The position numbers were made by a program, and so were the translations under genes. Positions 1 through 7,771 of a stretch of 10,921 bases of DNA are shown one piece after another (the stretch's first letter is position 1; each line of letters opens with the position of its first letter). The notes beneath the pieces are model-generated. The model was given only the letters and a program-made list of their open reading frames with translations. It was not told the origin of the DNA and made no database searches. The stretch comes from an uncultured Eubacterium sp. Lineage in GTDB: Bacteria > Bacillota_A > Clostridia > Lachnospirales > Lachnospiraceae. Location of the stretch: contig CAQBGY010000081.1 of NCBI GenBank assembly GCA_948759685.1, positions 1-10,921 on the forward strand, given 5' to 3'.

Positions 1-2
1 TC

Positions 3-98
3 GAAGGACTTGATATATCTGCTCTCCTCAAGGAGAAGCATGTCATCTTCGATGTAAAGTGCACGCTCGATCGCAACATCATTGATGCACGTTTGTAA
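3..98 (+). CDS. Nucleotide-sugar dehydrogenase, C-terminal fragment (5' end outside window)
   Basis: An open frame enters from the left edge and codes for 31 residues before a TAA stop. It contains the stretch HVIFDVKCTLDR and ends in IDARL. This resembles the end of UDP-N-acetylhexosamine 6-dehydrogenases (WecC/TviB/WbpO type), which finish with a beta strand, a D-x-K motif and a D-G/A-R-L tail. Such enzymes oxidise C6 of a UDP-sugar to a carboxylate with NAD+, giving a UDP-uronic acid in the cytoplasm. Only the C-terminal nucleotide-binding end is visible, so the substrate cannot be named. The fragment is 44 % GC by hand count (43 of 98), higher than most of what follows, as often seen where a conserved sugar-precursor gene meets the variable part of a glycan locus. 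The assignment rests on a short tail and is moderate. Confidence 0.6.
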   Translation, partial: EGLDISALLKEKHVIFDVKCTLDRNIIDARL

Positions 99-125
99 TA
101 TCCTCAAAAGAATATAAATTAGGTA

Positions 126-1652
126 GTGGAAGCTTCATCTAACAGTCAGATCGCCAAAAATGCAATATTTCTATATGTGCGAATGTTATTATCTCTTATC
201 GTATCTTTATACACCTCGCGTGTTGTATTGGATGTGTTAGGGGTTAGTGATTATGGAATATATAGCATCGTAGGAGGGGTCGTACTAATGTTCTCTTTCC
301 TCAATGCAAGCATGAGTAGTGCCACTTCCCGATTTATGGCATTTGAAATTGGTAAGGGAGAGATAAATAGGATAAATAAGACTTTTTCTAACTCTTTGGC
401 TGTTCATCTAATTATCACATTGGTGGTTGCTGTTTTGTTGGAAACAGTAGGTCTTTGGATATTGATGGATAAACTTATTATAGATGAAAACAGAATATTT
501 GCTGCGCAAGTAGTTTATCAGTTTTCCGTTCTCTCTACTCTTGTTGGAATAACACAGGTTCCTTATAATGCGGCTATAATTGCCCATGAGAAAATGAATG
601 TGTATGCGTATGTAGAGTTAGCTAATGTTTTTCTAAAATTAGGTATTGTTTATCTTCTTTCGATAGGAAACTTTGATAAACTCATACTTTACGGATTCCT
701 TATGCTTACCGTAACAATTTTCATAATGATGATCTACCGACTATATTGCTGGCGTCATTTTGAAGAGTGTAAACAACGCCCTTCCATGGAGAAAGAGTTT
801 TTCAAACCGATGATAAGTTTTGCTGCTTGGGGGCTTTATGGTGACGGTTGCTACTCTTTACGTCAACAGGGTACTAATATTTTGTTGAATATGTTTTTCG
901 GTACGATAGTAAATGCCGCAAATGGTATTGCTTCAACCGTACTTGGAGTGATATCCGGATTTACGATGAACATCCTTACTGCTTTCCGCCCTCAAATTAT
1001 TAAATCATACGCCTTTGGAAATATCCAGCGTATGGAGCAACTGATTGTCTATGCTGTAAAATATTCTCTTCTATTAGTTGGGGTTTTGTCCATTATTCTG
1101 TGTTACGAAATGGACTATATACTAGCTCTTTGGTTAAAGGATGTTCCTGAATATACTCCATGGATATGTCGCATAATACTGATCAGTTTTTGTATTGTAA
1201 CTTGCTCATTCGTAATAAACACGGGTATACAGGCATCTGGTAGCGTCAAATTACAAAGTTTTATTATGGGCTCCATATCACTGTTTTGTATTCTGCCTTG
1301 TACTTATGTATGTCTTAAGCTCGGATATTCACCTTATTCAGCTTATGTTTGTTATGGTGTCTTCACTATAGTAATGTATGTCTGCTCATTAGTGATATTA
1401 AAAAGACAAGTGCATGAGATTATTGTTCTTAATATAATAAAGAGTGGTATGATACCTATAATAAGTGTACTGTCTATCTCAGCACTTTTATGTTATGGTG
1501 TATGCATGTTTTTAGAGGAAAGTTTTACTAGAGTCATAGTAATTACACTATCCACTATCATCATTTCAATTCTAGCTACTTATACACTAGCAATGAGTAT
1601 TGAAGAGAAAAAAGTGGCTCGAGGATATCTTAAGAAACTTCTTTGGAAATAG
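126..1652 (+). CDS. wzx: Wzx-type lipid-linked oligosaccharide flippase
   Basis: The 508-residue product is an integral membrane protein of the MATE/MOP superfamily (polysaccharide biosynthesis protein, RfbX/Wzx type). It would move the undecaprenyl-diphosphate-linked repeat unit across the inner membrane. The N-terminus carries the typical pattern: a first helix with LLSLIVSLYTSRVVLDVLG (about residues 21-39), then YGIYSIVGGVV and NASMSSATSRF (about 60-70). About 12-14 hydrophobic segments alternate with short charged loops, and the length is normal. The start is GTG at 126. An in-frame stop lies at 120-122, and the first in-frame ATG (residue 20) would remove most of the first helix. The bases AGG at 121-123 lie too close to be a good ribosome site. 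It starts 27 bases after the dehydrogenase stop. Family call firm; symbol functional only. Confidence 0.9.
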   Translation: MEASSNSQIAKNAIFLYVRMLLSLIVSLYTSRVVLDVLGVSDYGIYSIVGGVVLMFSFLNASMSSATSRFMAFEIGKGEINRINKTFSNSLAVHLIITLVVAVLLETVGLWILMDKLIIDENRIFAAQVVYQFSVLSTLVGITQVPYNAAIIAHEKMNVYAYVELANVFLKLGIVYLLSIGNFDKLILYGFLMLTVTIFIMMIYRLYCWRHFEECKQRPSMEKEFFKPMISFAAWGLYGDGCYSLRQQGTNILLNMFFGTIVNAANGIASTVLGVISGFTMNILTAFRPQIIKSYAFGNIQRMEQLIVYAVKYSLLLVGVLSIILCYEMDYILALWLKDVPEYTPWICRIILISFCIVTCSFVINTGIQASGSVKLQSFIMGSISLFCILPCTYVCLKLGYSPYSAYVCYGVFTIVMYVCSLVILKRQVHEIIVLNIIKSGMIPIISVLSISALLCYGVCMFLEESFTRVIVITLSTIIISILATYTLAMSIEEKKVARGYLKKLLWK

Positions 1653-1692
1653 ACATACAAAGATATTCATGAATCATAATCACATTTTTTAT

Positions 1693-2709
1693 ATGCCAAA
1701 AGTATCAATAATAGTACCTGTCTATAATGTAGAACAATATCTAAATCGTTGTGTAGAGAGTTTGGTCAGACAGACATTTACAGATATAGAAATTATATTG
1801 GTAGACGATGGATCACCTGATAATTCACCTCAGTTATGTGATATTCTTGCTAAAAAATATCAGATGGTCCGTGTTATACACAAGATCAACGGTGGTCTTT
1901 CGTCTGCACGTTTAGCTGGATATAAAGAAGCAAAAGGTAAATATTGCATCTTTATAGATAGTGATGACTATATAGATGATGATATGATAGAGACCTTGTA
2001 TATTGCTTGTTCTAATAACGATGCTGATATGTCTATGTGCTCATGGTATACAAATACAGCCGATGGTAGAATAATACAAAATAAACTTCAGACCCAACAG
2101 ACAATTATCGAGTCAAAGGATATGCTATTGCAATATTTCCTGCCTCATTTAAGCTATAGTCCTATACCTGGAGAAATAAATCTTGCGGCATTCTTATGGT
2201 TGCGTCTTATCAAAAGAACCGTATTAAGTGAAGATCTTTTTGTTTCAGAACGAGAATATATTACTGAAGATATGTTGATGCAGCAGATGCTGGCATTTAA
2301 ATTAAACAAAGTAGTAATCGTAAATGAACCAAAATATCATTATTGTTTTAATGGAACATCGCTAACAAATAAGTTAAGAGTTGGTGCTTTTGAAAAAATG
2401 ATGGCTCGATATCATTTTTCAAAGGATTTATGTAGGAAACATAATCTTTTAGACATTACAAATGTGAGACTTCAATTCAATCTGTTATCAGCTGTTGGAT
2501 TTTCTGTTTTGAATGCTTGTAAGCTACCTAAATATTCTGATGCAAAAAAAGAGATGAAAATTATTTTTAATCATCCAGAAGTCCAAGAGATGTATAGCAC
2601 TATAGAACGCAGTTATTTCAGTTTACAACAGAGAGTTATATATTTAGGTTACAAGTTAGATGTGCTATATCCATTATATAAATATCTAAGATGGAGAATG
2701 CACATTTAA
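1693..2709 (+). CDS. Glycosyltransferase family 2 (GT-A fold)
   Basis: The 338-residue product begins MPKVSIIVPVYNVEQYL, the classic first strand and helix of GT2 enzymes. DDG (38-40) and DSDD (89-92) would bind the nucleotide sugar and metal, and TED (191-193) supplies the likely catalytic acidic pair. HKINGGLSSAR (63-73) is typical of the EpsJ/WfgS-like subgroup. It should transfer one sugar to the growing lipid-linked repeat unit at the cytoplasmic face; donor and linkage cannot be read from sequence. The frame is open back to 1600 inside wzx. I chose ATG 1693 because the family starts almost at this strand and the GT2 at 9948 begins with the same MPKVSII. ATG 1669 (eight residues longer) is the alternative; neither has a clear ribosome site. 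The C-terminus appears complete. The end is very AT-rich (2641-2700 is 27 % GC). Confidence 0.9.
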   Translation: MPKVSIIVPVYNVEQYLNRCVESLVRQTFTDIEIILVDDGSPDNSPQLCDILAKKYQMVRVIHKINGGLSSARLAGYKEAKGKYCIFIDSDDYIDDDMIETLYIACSNNDADMSMCSWYTNTADGRIIQNKLQTQQTIIESKDMLLQYFLPHLSYSPIPGEINLAAFLWLRLIKRTVLSEDLFVSEREYITEDMLMQQMLAFKLNKVVIVNEPKYHYCFNGTSLTNKLRVGAFEKMMARYHFSKDLCRKHNLLDITNVRLQFNLLSAVGFSVLNACKLPKYSDAKKEMKIIFNHPEVQEMYSTIERSYFSLQQRVIYLGYKLDVLYPLYKYLRWRMHI

Positions 2710-2736
2710 CCCAATAAATTTGTCAATTTATAACGA

Positions 2737-2924
2737 ATGCGTATGATTGTATTTGTAAATTGGAATACAAAAATGAATAGCTTCAGAGATATGCAACTTA
2801 TGTCATATTGTAAGCACGCTATTATTACAAACAGTATTTTCGGCTGGTGGGGGCTTACTTCATCACAAACCCAAACAAGATTACCATATCTCCTTGGTTG
2901 AATATGGATGCAACTCATTATTGA
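2737..2924 (+). pseudogene. Remnant of a GT11 (alpha-1,2-fucosyltransferase-like) gene, truncated and frameshifted
   Basis: From ATG 2737 the first frame reads FVNWNTKMNSFRDMQLMSYC and then KHAIITNSIFGWWG, ending at TGA 2899. This matches the conserved C-terminal region of GT11 enzymes (pattern D-M-x-L-M-S-x-C-K-H-x-I-I-A-N-S-x-F-S-W-W-G-A). After WWG the match stops in this frame but resumes in the next: GAYFITNPNKITISPW, then a TGA at 2922-2924, again as in GT11 (W-W-G-A-x-L-x-x-N-P-x-K-I-x-I-A-P). The switch falls in a run of five G at 2849-2853; six G would restore one frame of 62 residues. Intact GT11 proteins are about 280-300 residues, so the N-terminal three quarters are absent as well. 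The preceding GT2 ends 27 bases upstream, so a deletion probably joined the two. The stump is unlikely to be active. The similarity is judged from memory of the family. Confidence 0.75.
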
Positions 2925-2938
2925 TAAAATTAATAATT

Positions 2939-4045
2939 ATGAAAATAGGTCAACTTACATTTCACGCTTCTCACAATTATGGTTCTGTTTTGCAGGCATA
3001 TGCTATGGCTAAGATACTACAGAATATGGGTCATGAGAGTGAGTTTATTAATTTGCGCCCACAATCGCAGAAAAATTCGTATAAGATTATTAAACCAACG
3101 AATAAAGGTGTTAGGCTGTTATTTAAACTGATGATATATCCATGGCTGAAGAAGCGATATAATCATTATGAGCGTTTTATAAATAATGTATTGCCAATTA
3201 CAAAACGGGAGTATTCCTCAACCGAGGAAATGTGCAGCTGCCAGTTCGATTACGATGCATATGTTGTAGGAGGCGACCAAATATGGAATCCGGTATGTCA
3301 AGATTTTGAAACAGCATATTATTTACAATTTCTATCAAAAGATAATCAAGCAAAGAAAGTGTCGTATTCCCCAAGTGTAGGTAAAACAGATTTTGATCAG
3401 CAAACGCAAAAGCGGATGGCAAAATGGATACAATGCTTTGACGCTATATCTGTACGTGAGAAGCGAGGGGCAGATTTGATTCAAACACTAACGGAAAAAA
3501 AAGTAGAGTGTGTTTGTGACCCTGTCGTTCTTCTCGATAAGGAAGAGTGGAAAAAAATGGCTGTTATGCCAAAGCTTAAAAAACCATATATCTTGGTTTA
3601 TTTTCTTGATAACAATCATGGTTCTAGGGATTTGACGAAATATCTACGTAAGACGACAGGCTATGAAGTTGTTATCTTTAATGAGTATATTCGTGATTTC
3701 TTTAAACCATACCATAAGGCTTACGGTGCAAGTCCTGAGGAATTTTTAGGATTGTTCATGAACGCGAGTTTAATATATACAAATTCGTTTCATGGTACAG
3801 CATTTGCAACCATCTTTGAGCGACCATTTATTACTGCCATTGCTGCCAATCAACAGAGTGCAAAAAATAATAATGATAGCAGAAAAATCGATTATTTGAA
3901 AAAGATAGGTCTTGAGGATCGTCTATACACAACTGGCTTGCCAACAAAGGATTATTTATTGAACGTGGATTTCGAGAATGCAAGACTACTAATGGAGACC
4001 TTCAAAAAACATTCACGAGTCTTTTTAGAAAATGCTCTTAAGTAA
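2939..4045 (+). CDS. Polysaccharide pyruvyl transferase family protein
   Basis: The 368-residue product matches the pyruvyl transferase family (CsaB/WcaK-like). These enzymes use phosphoenolpyruvate to place a pyruvate ketal on a sugar of a glycan or its lipid-linked precursor, adding a negative charge. Visible motifs are MKIGQLTFHASHNYGSVLQA at the N-terminus (first Rossmann-like half), VVGGDQIWN (109-117), SVREKRG (171-177), DPVVLL (194-199) and TNSFHGTAFA (281-290) with the conserved histidine at 285. The length is normal and there is no membrane segment, so it is cytoplasmic. The frame opens at TTG 2894, but the residues before ATG 2939 are out-of-frame GT11 remnant, and the family begins exactly at MKIG. 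It starts 14 bases after the remnant's restored stop and overlaps the next gene by 14 bases. An eight-A run at 3495-3502 lies inside the intact frame. Confidence 0.9.
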   Translation: MKIGQLTFHASHNYGSVLQAYAMAKILQNMGHESEFINLRPQSQKNSYKIIKPTNKGVRLLFKLMIYPWLKKRYNHYERFINNVLPITKREYSSTEEMCSCQFDYDAYVVGGDQIWNPVCQDFETAYYLQFLSKDNQAKKVSYSPSVGKTDFDQQTQKRMAKWIQCFDAISVREKRGADLIQTLTEKKVECVCDPVVLLDKEEWKKMAVMPKLKKPYILVYFLDNNHGSRDLTKYLRKTTGYEVVIFNEYIRDFFKPYHKAYGASPEEFLGLFMNASLIYTNSFHGTAFATIFERPFITAIAANQQSAKNNNDSRKIDYLKKIGLEDRLYTTGLPTKDYLLNVDFENARLLMETFKKHSRVFLENALK

Positions 4046-5012
4046 AGTGGAGAATCATGTTTTGATATCTGTTATAGTTCCTGTATATAATGTAGAGGAC
4101 TATTTGGAGAAATGTATTGATAGTATTCTTGCTCAGACATATTCATATTTTGAACTGATACTTGTAGATGATGGTTCAAAAGATGGTAGTGGTAAATTAT
4201 GCGATTTGTTGGCAACTAAAGACTCTCGTATAATCTGTATACATAAAGAAAATGGAGGATTGAGTTCTGCACGAAATGCAGCATTAGATATTTGCAAAGG
4301 TGAATACATAACATGTGTGGATAGTGATGATATGATTTCTCCGAATGCATTGGAACTTATGCTTGAATATGCTAAAAAGTGTGAGTCAGATATTGTTGTT
4401 ACAAGATATTTTATTCCATTTTCTAATAATATATTGATTCCAGAAACTGCAGTCGTAAAAGAAGCAAGGACACTGGTACAATTAGAGGCAACTCAAGAGA
4501 TTGTGTGTAAGAGTACAAGATGGGAAGCTTGTGGAAGTTTGTTCAAACGTTCACTATGGGAAAGCATAAGGTTTCCAAACGGAAAAATATATGAAGATTT
4601 TGCTACAACGCCTTATGTGTTTGCAAAAGCTAGGAGAACTACATTTATTGATACTGCAGTTTACTATTATTTTCAACGCTCTGGAAGTATAATGAGAAAA
4701 AGTGAGAGTAAAGTATCATTAGACTTATGTACGATTGCACAAGAACTAGTATCTTATTTCAAAATGACTGTTACAGATGGAGGTGCTCTTGCGAATATCT
4801 GCAGTGGTGTGTTGATGGAGCTTTGTTCAAGAACTGATCTTGCAGCAAAGAATATCAATAATAATCGAGAATTTGTAAGCGTTGCACGTAAGATACTTAG
4901 GACAAACGTGCGGTATGTACTTAAATCTAATTATTATAACCTTAAACAAAAAATATATTATTTGATGGAATCATTTTGTTTCCATTGGTTAATTTACTGC
5001 ATTCACAAATAA
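4032..5012 (+). CDS. Glycosyltransferase family 2 (GT-A fold)
   Basis: The 326-residue product is a second GT2 of the same subgroup as the one at 1693. It has SVIVPVYNVEDYLEKC (13-28), DDG (46-48), HKENGGLSSARNAAL (71-85), DSDD (97-100) and an ED pair at 188-189. A W-E-A-C-G-S-L-F-K-R segment (164-173) corresponds to the usual acceptor-side region before the ED motif. It should add one sugar to the repeat unit on the cytoplasmic side. The ATG at 4032 lies inside the pyruvyl transferase gene and gives a 14-base overlap, suggesting coupled translation; GTG 4047 (just after that gene's TAA) is possible and would remove only five residues. The sequence similarity to the 1693 gene is strongest in the first 100 residues, while the C-terminal halves differ, as expected for enzymes with different acceptors. 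Donor and linkage are unknown. Confidence 0.9.
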   Translation: MLLSKVENHVLISVIVPVYNVEDYLEKCIDSILAQTYSYFELILVDDGSKDGSGKLCDLLATKDSRIICIHKENGGLSSARNAALDICKGEYITCVDSDDMISPNALELMLEYAKKCESDIVVTRYFIPFSNNILIPETAVVKEARTLVQLEATQEIVCKSTRWEACGSLFKRSLWESIRFPNGKIYEDFATTPYVFAKARRTTFIDTAVYYYFQRSGSIMRKSESKVSLDLCTIAQELVSYFKMTVTDGGALANICSGVLMELCSRTDLAAKNINNNREFVSVARKILRTNVRYVLKSNYYNLKQKIYYLMESFCFHWLIYCIHK

Positions 5013-5014
5013 TT

Positions 5015-5671
5015 ATGAGGCGAATTTATATTGAAATACAAGCGTTTTTAAAAAAACGTAAAAATGCCGCAGACCGTAAAAAATTGACAAATCCGAATGT
5101 ATCTATAATAACCAATCATTGTATGGGTGGATTTATGTACCATGATTTGGGTTTGCAGTTCCACTCTCCAACCATTAATCTAAAGATTGTTCCTGACGAA
5201 TTTATTGAGTTTGTGGAACATATAGAATATTACCTGCAACAAGAAGTTTTAGAATGTTTGGATATCACATCTCCATGTCCGGTTGGTATGATACCATATA
5301 AAGATGGTCAGGGCAATATCCATATACATTTTGTTCATTACAAAACATTCGCTGATGGAGCAAGGAAGTGGAAGGAGCGTGCTCAGCGTGTTGACTTGAA
5401 AAATATAGTTGTTTTCCTAACAGCACGTGATGGTTGCGAAGAGTCAACTTTACAGAGATTTGAGAATTTGCCATATCAACAGAGAATATGCTACACCAAT
5501 GAACCACATCCCGAGTTTCCACATTGTAAGTACGCTCGGCTTGATAACAGCAAACCGCTTGTTGGGTACATCAGTGATATGGTAAACATATTTGGTAAAC
5601 GTGCATTTGAATGCAATGGCTTTAATTATGTAGAATTCATTAATGGCAAGGATCAGTTGCCATATAAGTAA
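5015..5671 (+). CDS. DUF1919 family protein (exopolysaccharide-locus protein of unknown activity)
   Basis: The 218-residue product matches DUF1919, found almost only in surface-polysaccharide loci and of unproven activity. Typical elements are SIITNHCMGGFMYHDLGL (30-47) followed by SPT (51-53), a histidine-rich strand HIHFVHYKT (103-111), ARKWKERAQR (116-125) and the acidic segment ARDGCEE (137-143). There is no signal peptide or membrane helix, so it probably acts in the cytoplasm. ATG 5015 was chosen: it is two bases after the preceding GT2 stop and avoids the TTG at 4976, which would translate out-of-frame GT2 sequence. The next gene begins nine bases after its stop. The invariant N-H-C and H-x-H-F-x-H-Y motifs suggest an enzyme, possibly a transferase that modifies the repeat unit, but this is only inference. 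Confidence 0.85.
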   Translation: MRRIYIEIQAFLKKRKNAADRKKLTNPNVSIITNHCMGGFMYHDLGLQFHSPTINLKIVPDEFIEFVEHIEYYLQQEVLECLDITSPCPVGMIPYKDGQGNIHIHFVHYKTFADGARKWKERAQRVDLKNIVVFLTARDGCEESTLQRFENLPYQQRICYTNEPHPEFPHCKYARLDNSKPLVGYISDMVNIFGKRAFECNGFNYVEFINGKDQLPYK

Positions 5672-5680
5672 TAAAGGATA

Positions 5681-6613
5681 ATGTCATTACATAAGTTTTT
5701 AAGTTATTTGAAAGAGGATAATCTTTTATTCAAATATATTTGGTTGAAAACCAGATACGAAGGTCGGAAACGTAAACTTGCCAAGGTATCTGATATCGAT
5801 TGTATAAACAATCTCTATAAGGGATATTGTGGTCAATTGCCTAATCTAGACGTTCCTCTTAAGTTTAGTGAGAAGATGCAATGGATGAAACTGCACTATC
5901 GTAACAACCTGATGCCAATTGTCGGTGATAAATATTTAGTTCGTAAATACCTCGAAAGTCAAGGCTATGGTCATCTACTGAATGAACTTATTGCTGTATT
6001 TGAGAGTGTTGATGAAATAAAAATTGAGGATTTGCCACAACGATTTGTTCTTAAGGCTAGCCATAGTAGTGGTTGGAATCTTATTGTGAAAGATAAGAAT
6101 CACTTTAATTGGCGTATGGCATACAAAAATATGCAATACTGGCTTAAGAATAAGATTGATTGGGATGGGCGCGAATGGCATTATGCTCAAATGAAACCAC
6201 GCATAGTCTGCGAGAAGTATTTGGAGGATAAGAGTGGAGGATTGATGGATTATAAGTTTTTCTGCTTTAATGGCGAGCCGAGGTTCATGCAATTGAATGT
6301 TGATAGAGGTTTGCCGTCGGCCACTCAAAACTATTATGATCTGGATTGGAAACTTCTGCCATTTGGAAAAAGTCTACCTCACAATCCAAAGGTTAATGCT
6401 GAGAAGCCTGTCCATTTCGATGAAATGGTTAAATATGCACGTGAGTTGTGTAAGCCTTTTCCGTTTGTACGTATGGATTTCTATGAAGCTAATAGGCGTA
6501 TATATTTTGGAGAGTTTACGTTCTTCCCATGCTCAGGTATGCCTGATTTTATCCCTTCAGTGTGGGATGATAAAGTCGGGGAAATGTTAACACTCCCAAA
6601 AGCAAATATATGA
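5681..6613 (+). CDS. TupA-like ATP-grasp ligase
   Basis: The 310-residue product fits the ATP-grasp group named after TupA of teichuronopeptide synthesis. Members are thought to use ATP to join a carboxylate to an amine, for example an amino acid to a uronic acid of a glycan. Visible elements are PLKFSEKMQWMKLHYRN (59-75) with DKYLVRKYL (83-91); VLKASHSSGWNLIV (123-136), where K125 is the probable ATP lysine and the S-H-S-S-G loop covers phosphate; IVCEKYL (175-181); DYKFFCFNGEP (190-200); and VRMDFYE (263-269) with FGEFTFFPCSGMPDF (276-290), where D266 and E278 are candidate metal ligands. It is soluble and of normal length. AAAGGA (5673-5678) sits three to eight bases before the ATG, one of the few ribosome-site-like motifs here. 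Its TGA overlaps the next ATG as ATGA. Older databases call such proteins 'glycosyl transferase'. The exact substrates are unknown. Confidence 0.85.
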   Translation: MSLHKFLSYLKEDNLLFKYIWLKTRYEGRKRKLAKVSDIDCINNLYKGYCGQLPNLDVPLKFSEKMQWMKLHYRNNLMPIVGDKYLVRKYLESQGYGHLLNELIAVFESVDEIKIEDLPQRFVLKASHSSGWNLIVKDKNHFNWRMAYKNMQYWLKNKIDWDGREWHYAQMKPRIVCEKYLEDKSGGLMDYKFFCFNGEPRFMQLNVDRGLPSATQNYYDLDWKLLPFGKSLPHNPKVNAEKPVHFDEMVKYARELCKPFPFVRMDFYEANRRIYFGEFTFFPCSGMPDFIPSVWDDKVGEMLTLPKANI

Positions 6614-7758
6614 GCTTGAAAGTATTACAAGTAGTAGGCGTCATGAACCGTGGTGGTGCAGAAGCTATGCTAATGGATATTCTCAGGAATAAACCCGAGA
6701 ACGTGCATTTTGACTTTCTTATAAACAATGATCCGGCTCGGCTTACGGACGAGGGTTCATTTGACAAGGAGATTTTGGCTTATGGTTGTGAGATGTTGCA
6801 TATTGGGTCACAATTACGGTTGGGACCAATTAAGTATATCCGTCAATTCATGAAAGTAGTTCGAGAATTACAACCGGATGTTGTTCATATCCATTTGAAT
6901 GCAAAGTCTGGTCTTATTGCCTTGGCTGCTAAGTTGGGTGGTGTGAAAAAGATTATTGTTCATTGTCATGCTGATATTAAGTTTCGAGGATCGTTACTAA
7001 GTCGTATATTTAACGAAACAGAAATGTGGTGTCAAAAATGGTTGATTGGTTGGTGCGCAACAGACTTTTGGGGATGTTCCAAAGAGGCTAACTTAAGGTT
7101 GTACAGAGGCAAAATATATGAGAAAAGTTTGATAGTAAATAATGCTATCTCTTGTGAAGTATATAGGACTGTTACAGAAGACCAATGGAAAGCTCTACGA
7201 CAGTCATACAATCTGCCAAAGGATGCAGTTATCCTTGGTAATGTTGGACGAATTGTCCCGCACAAGGGGATTGCTCATATAGTGGATGTACTTGCGGTAC
7301 TCCACAAAAGGAAGGTAAACGCACATTTTGTGGTTGCTGGTCGCAATGATGCCGTAGAATATGTAGAGAACATGATGACACACGCCAAGAAACTTGGAGT
7401 TGACAGTAAGATACATTTTTTAGGTGAGCGTGCTGATATTCCTGTGGTGATGCACACCTTTGATGTGTTCGTGGGACCAGCCCTACGTGAAGGTTTTGGT
7501 CTCGTTGCGGTTGAAGCTCAGGCGGCCGCTGTTCCTTGTGTTTTATTCAAAGGTTTCCCAAAAACAGTAAATATGAATCTAGGGCTTGTTTCTTTCGTGG
7601 ATGATTTTAATCCTGTAACTTGGAGTGACAATATCATGCAAGCATTGGCTCGGAAAAAAGTTGAAAAGGAACTAATACTTGATGTGATACGTTCTATGGG
7701 CTTTGATGCCAAGGAGAATGCCATTAAGGTATGTAATGCTTATACTTCAAAATCATAA
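6610..7758 (+). CDS. Glycosyltransferase family 4 (GT-B fold)
   Basis: The 382-residue product has two Rossmann-like domains. The N-terminal acceptor domain starts VLQVVGVMNRGGAEAMLMDI (5-24) with the glycine loop before the first helix, and includes PDVVHIHLNAKSG (89-101) and HCHAD (118-122). The C-terminal donor domain has VGRIVPHKG (212-220), where R214 and K219 should contact the nucleotide-sugar phosphates, then AGRND (243-247). The EX7E motif of retaining GT4 enzymes is in REGFGLVAVEAQAAAVPC, with glutamates at 294 and 302. It resembles the EpsF/CapM-like enzymes of capsule loci. It would add a sugar, with retention of anomeric configuration, at the cytoplasmic membrane face. Its ATG overlaps the TupA-like stop by four bases, so the two are probably translationally coupled. 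GC is higher here (7501-7560 is about 52 % by hand count) than in the flanking glycosyltransferases. Confidence 0.92.
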   Translation: MSLKVLQVVGVMNRGGAEAMLMDILRNKPENVHFDFLINNDPARLTDEGSFDKEILAYGCEMLHIGSQLRLGPIKYIRQFMKVVRELQPDVVHIHLNAKSGLIALAAKLGGVKKIIVHCHADIKFRGSLLSRIFNETEMWCQKWLIGWCATDFWGCSKEANLRLYRGKIYEKSLIVNNAISCEVYRTVTEDQWKALRQSYNLPKDAVILGNVGRIVPHKGIAHIVDVLAVLHKRKVNAHFVVAGRNDAVEYVENMMTHAKKLGVDSKIHFLGERADIPVVMHTFDVFVGPALREGFGLVAVEAQAAAVPCVLFKGFPKTVNMNLGLVSFVDDFNPVTWSDNIMQALARKKVEKELILDVIRSMGFDAKENAIKVCNAYTSKS

Positions 7759-7771
7759 CTACAGATAAATT

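Noticed and set aside
1600..1692. Upstream extension of the first GT2 frame from TTG 1600, overlapping wzx
   Set aside because: The extra residues are wzx codons read in another frame. GT2 proteins of this subgroup begin at the MPKVSII strand, so ATG 1693 (or 1669) is preferred.
2706..2918. Minus-strand frame across the GT11 interval
   Set aside because: The + strand carries recognisable GT11 motifs, and the minus-strand translation resembles nothing known.
2894..2938. TTG 2894 as start of the pyruvyl transferase
   Set aside because: The 15 added residues come from the GT11 remnant read out of frame, and the family begins at MKIG (2939).
3495..3502. Eight-A run in the pyruvyl transferase as a phase-variation site
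   Set aside because: The frame is intact across it, and such runs are common in DNA this AT-rich; nothing else supports switching.
4976..5014. TTG 4976 as start of the DUF1919 gene
   Set aside because: It would overlap the GT2 end by 37 bases with a weak start; ATG 5015 lies two bases past the stop and fits the family.
6297..6590. A 97-codon + strand frame inside the TupA-like gene
   Set aside because: It lies wholly inside a well-supported ATP-grasp gene in another frame and shows no family motif.
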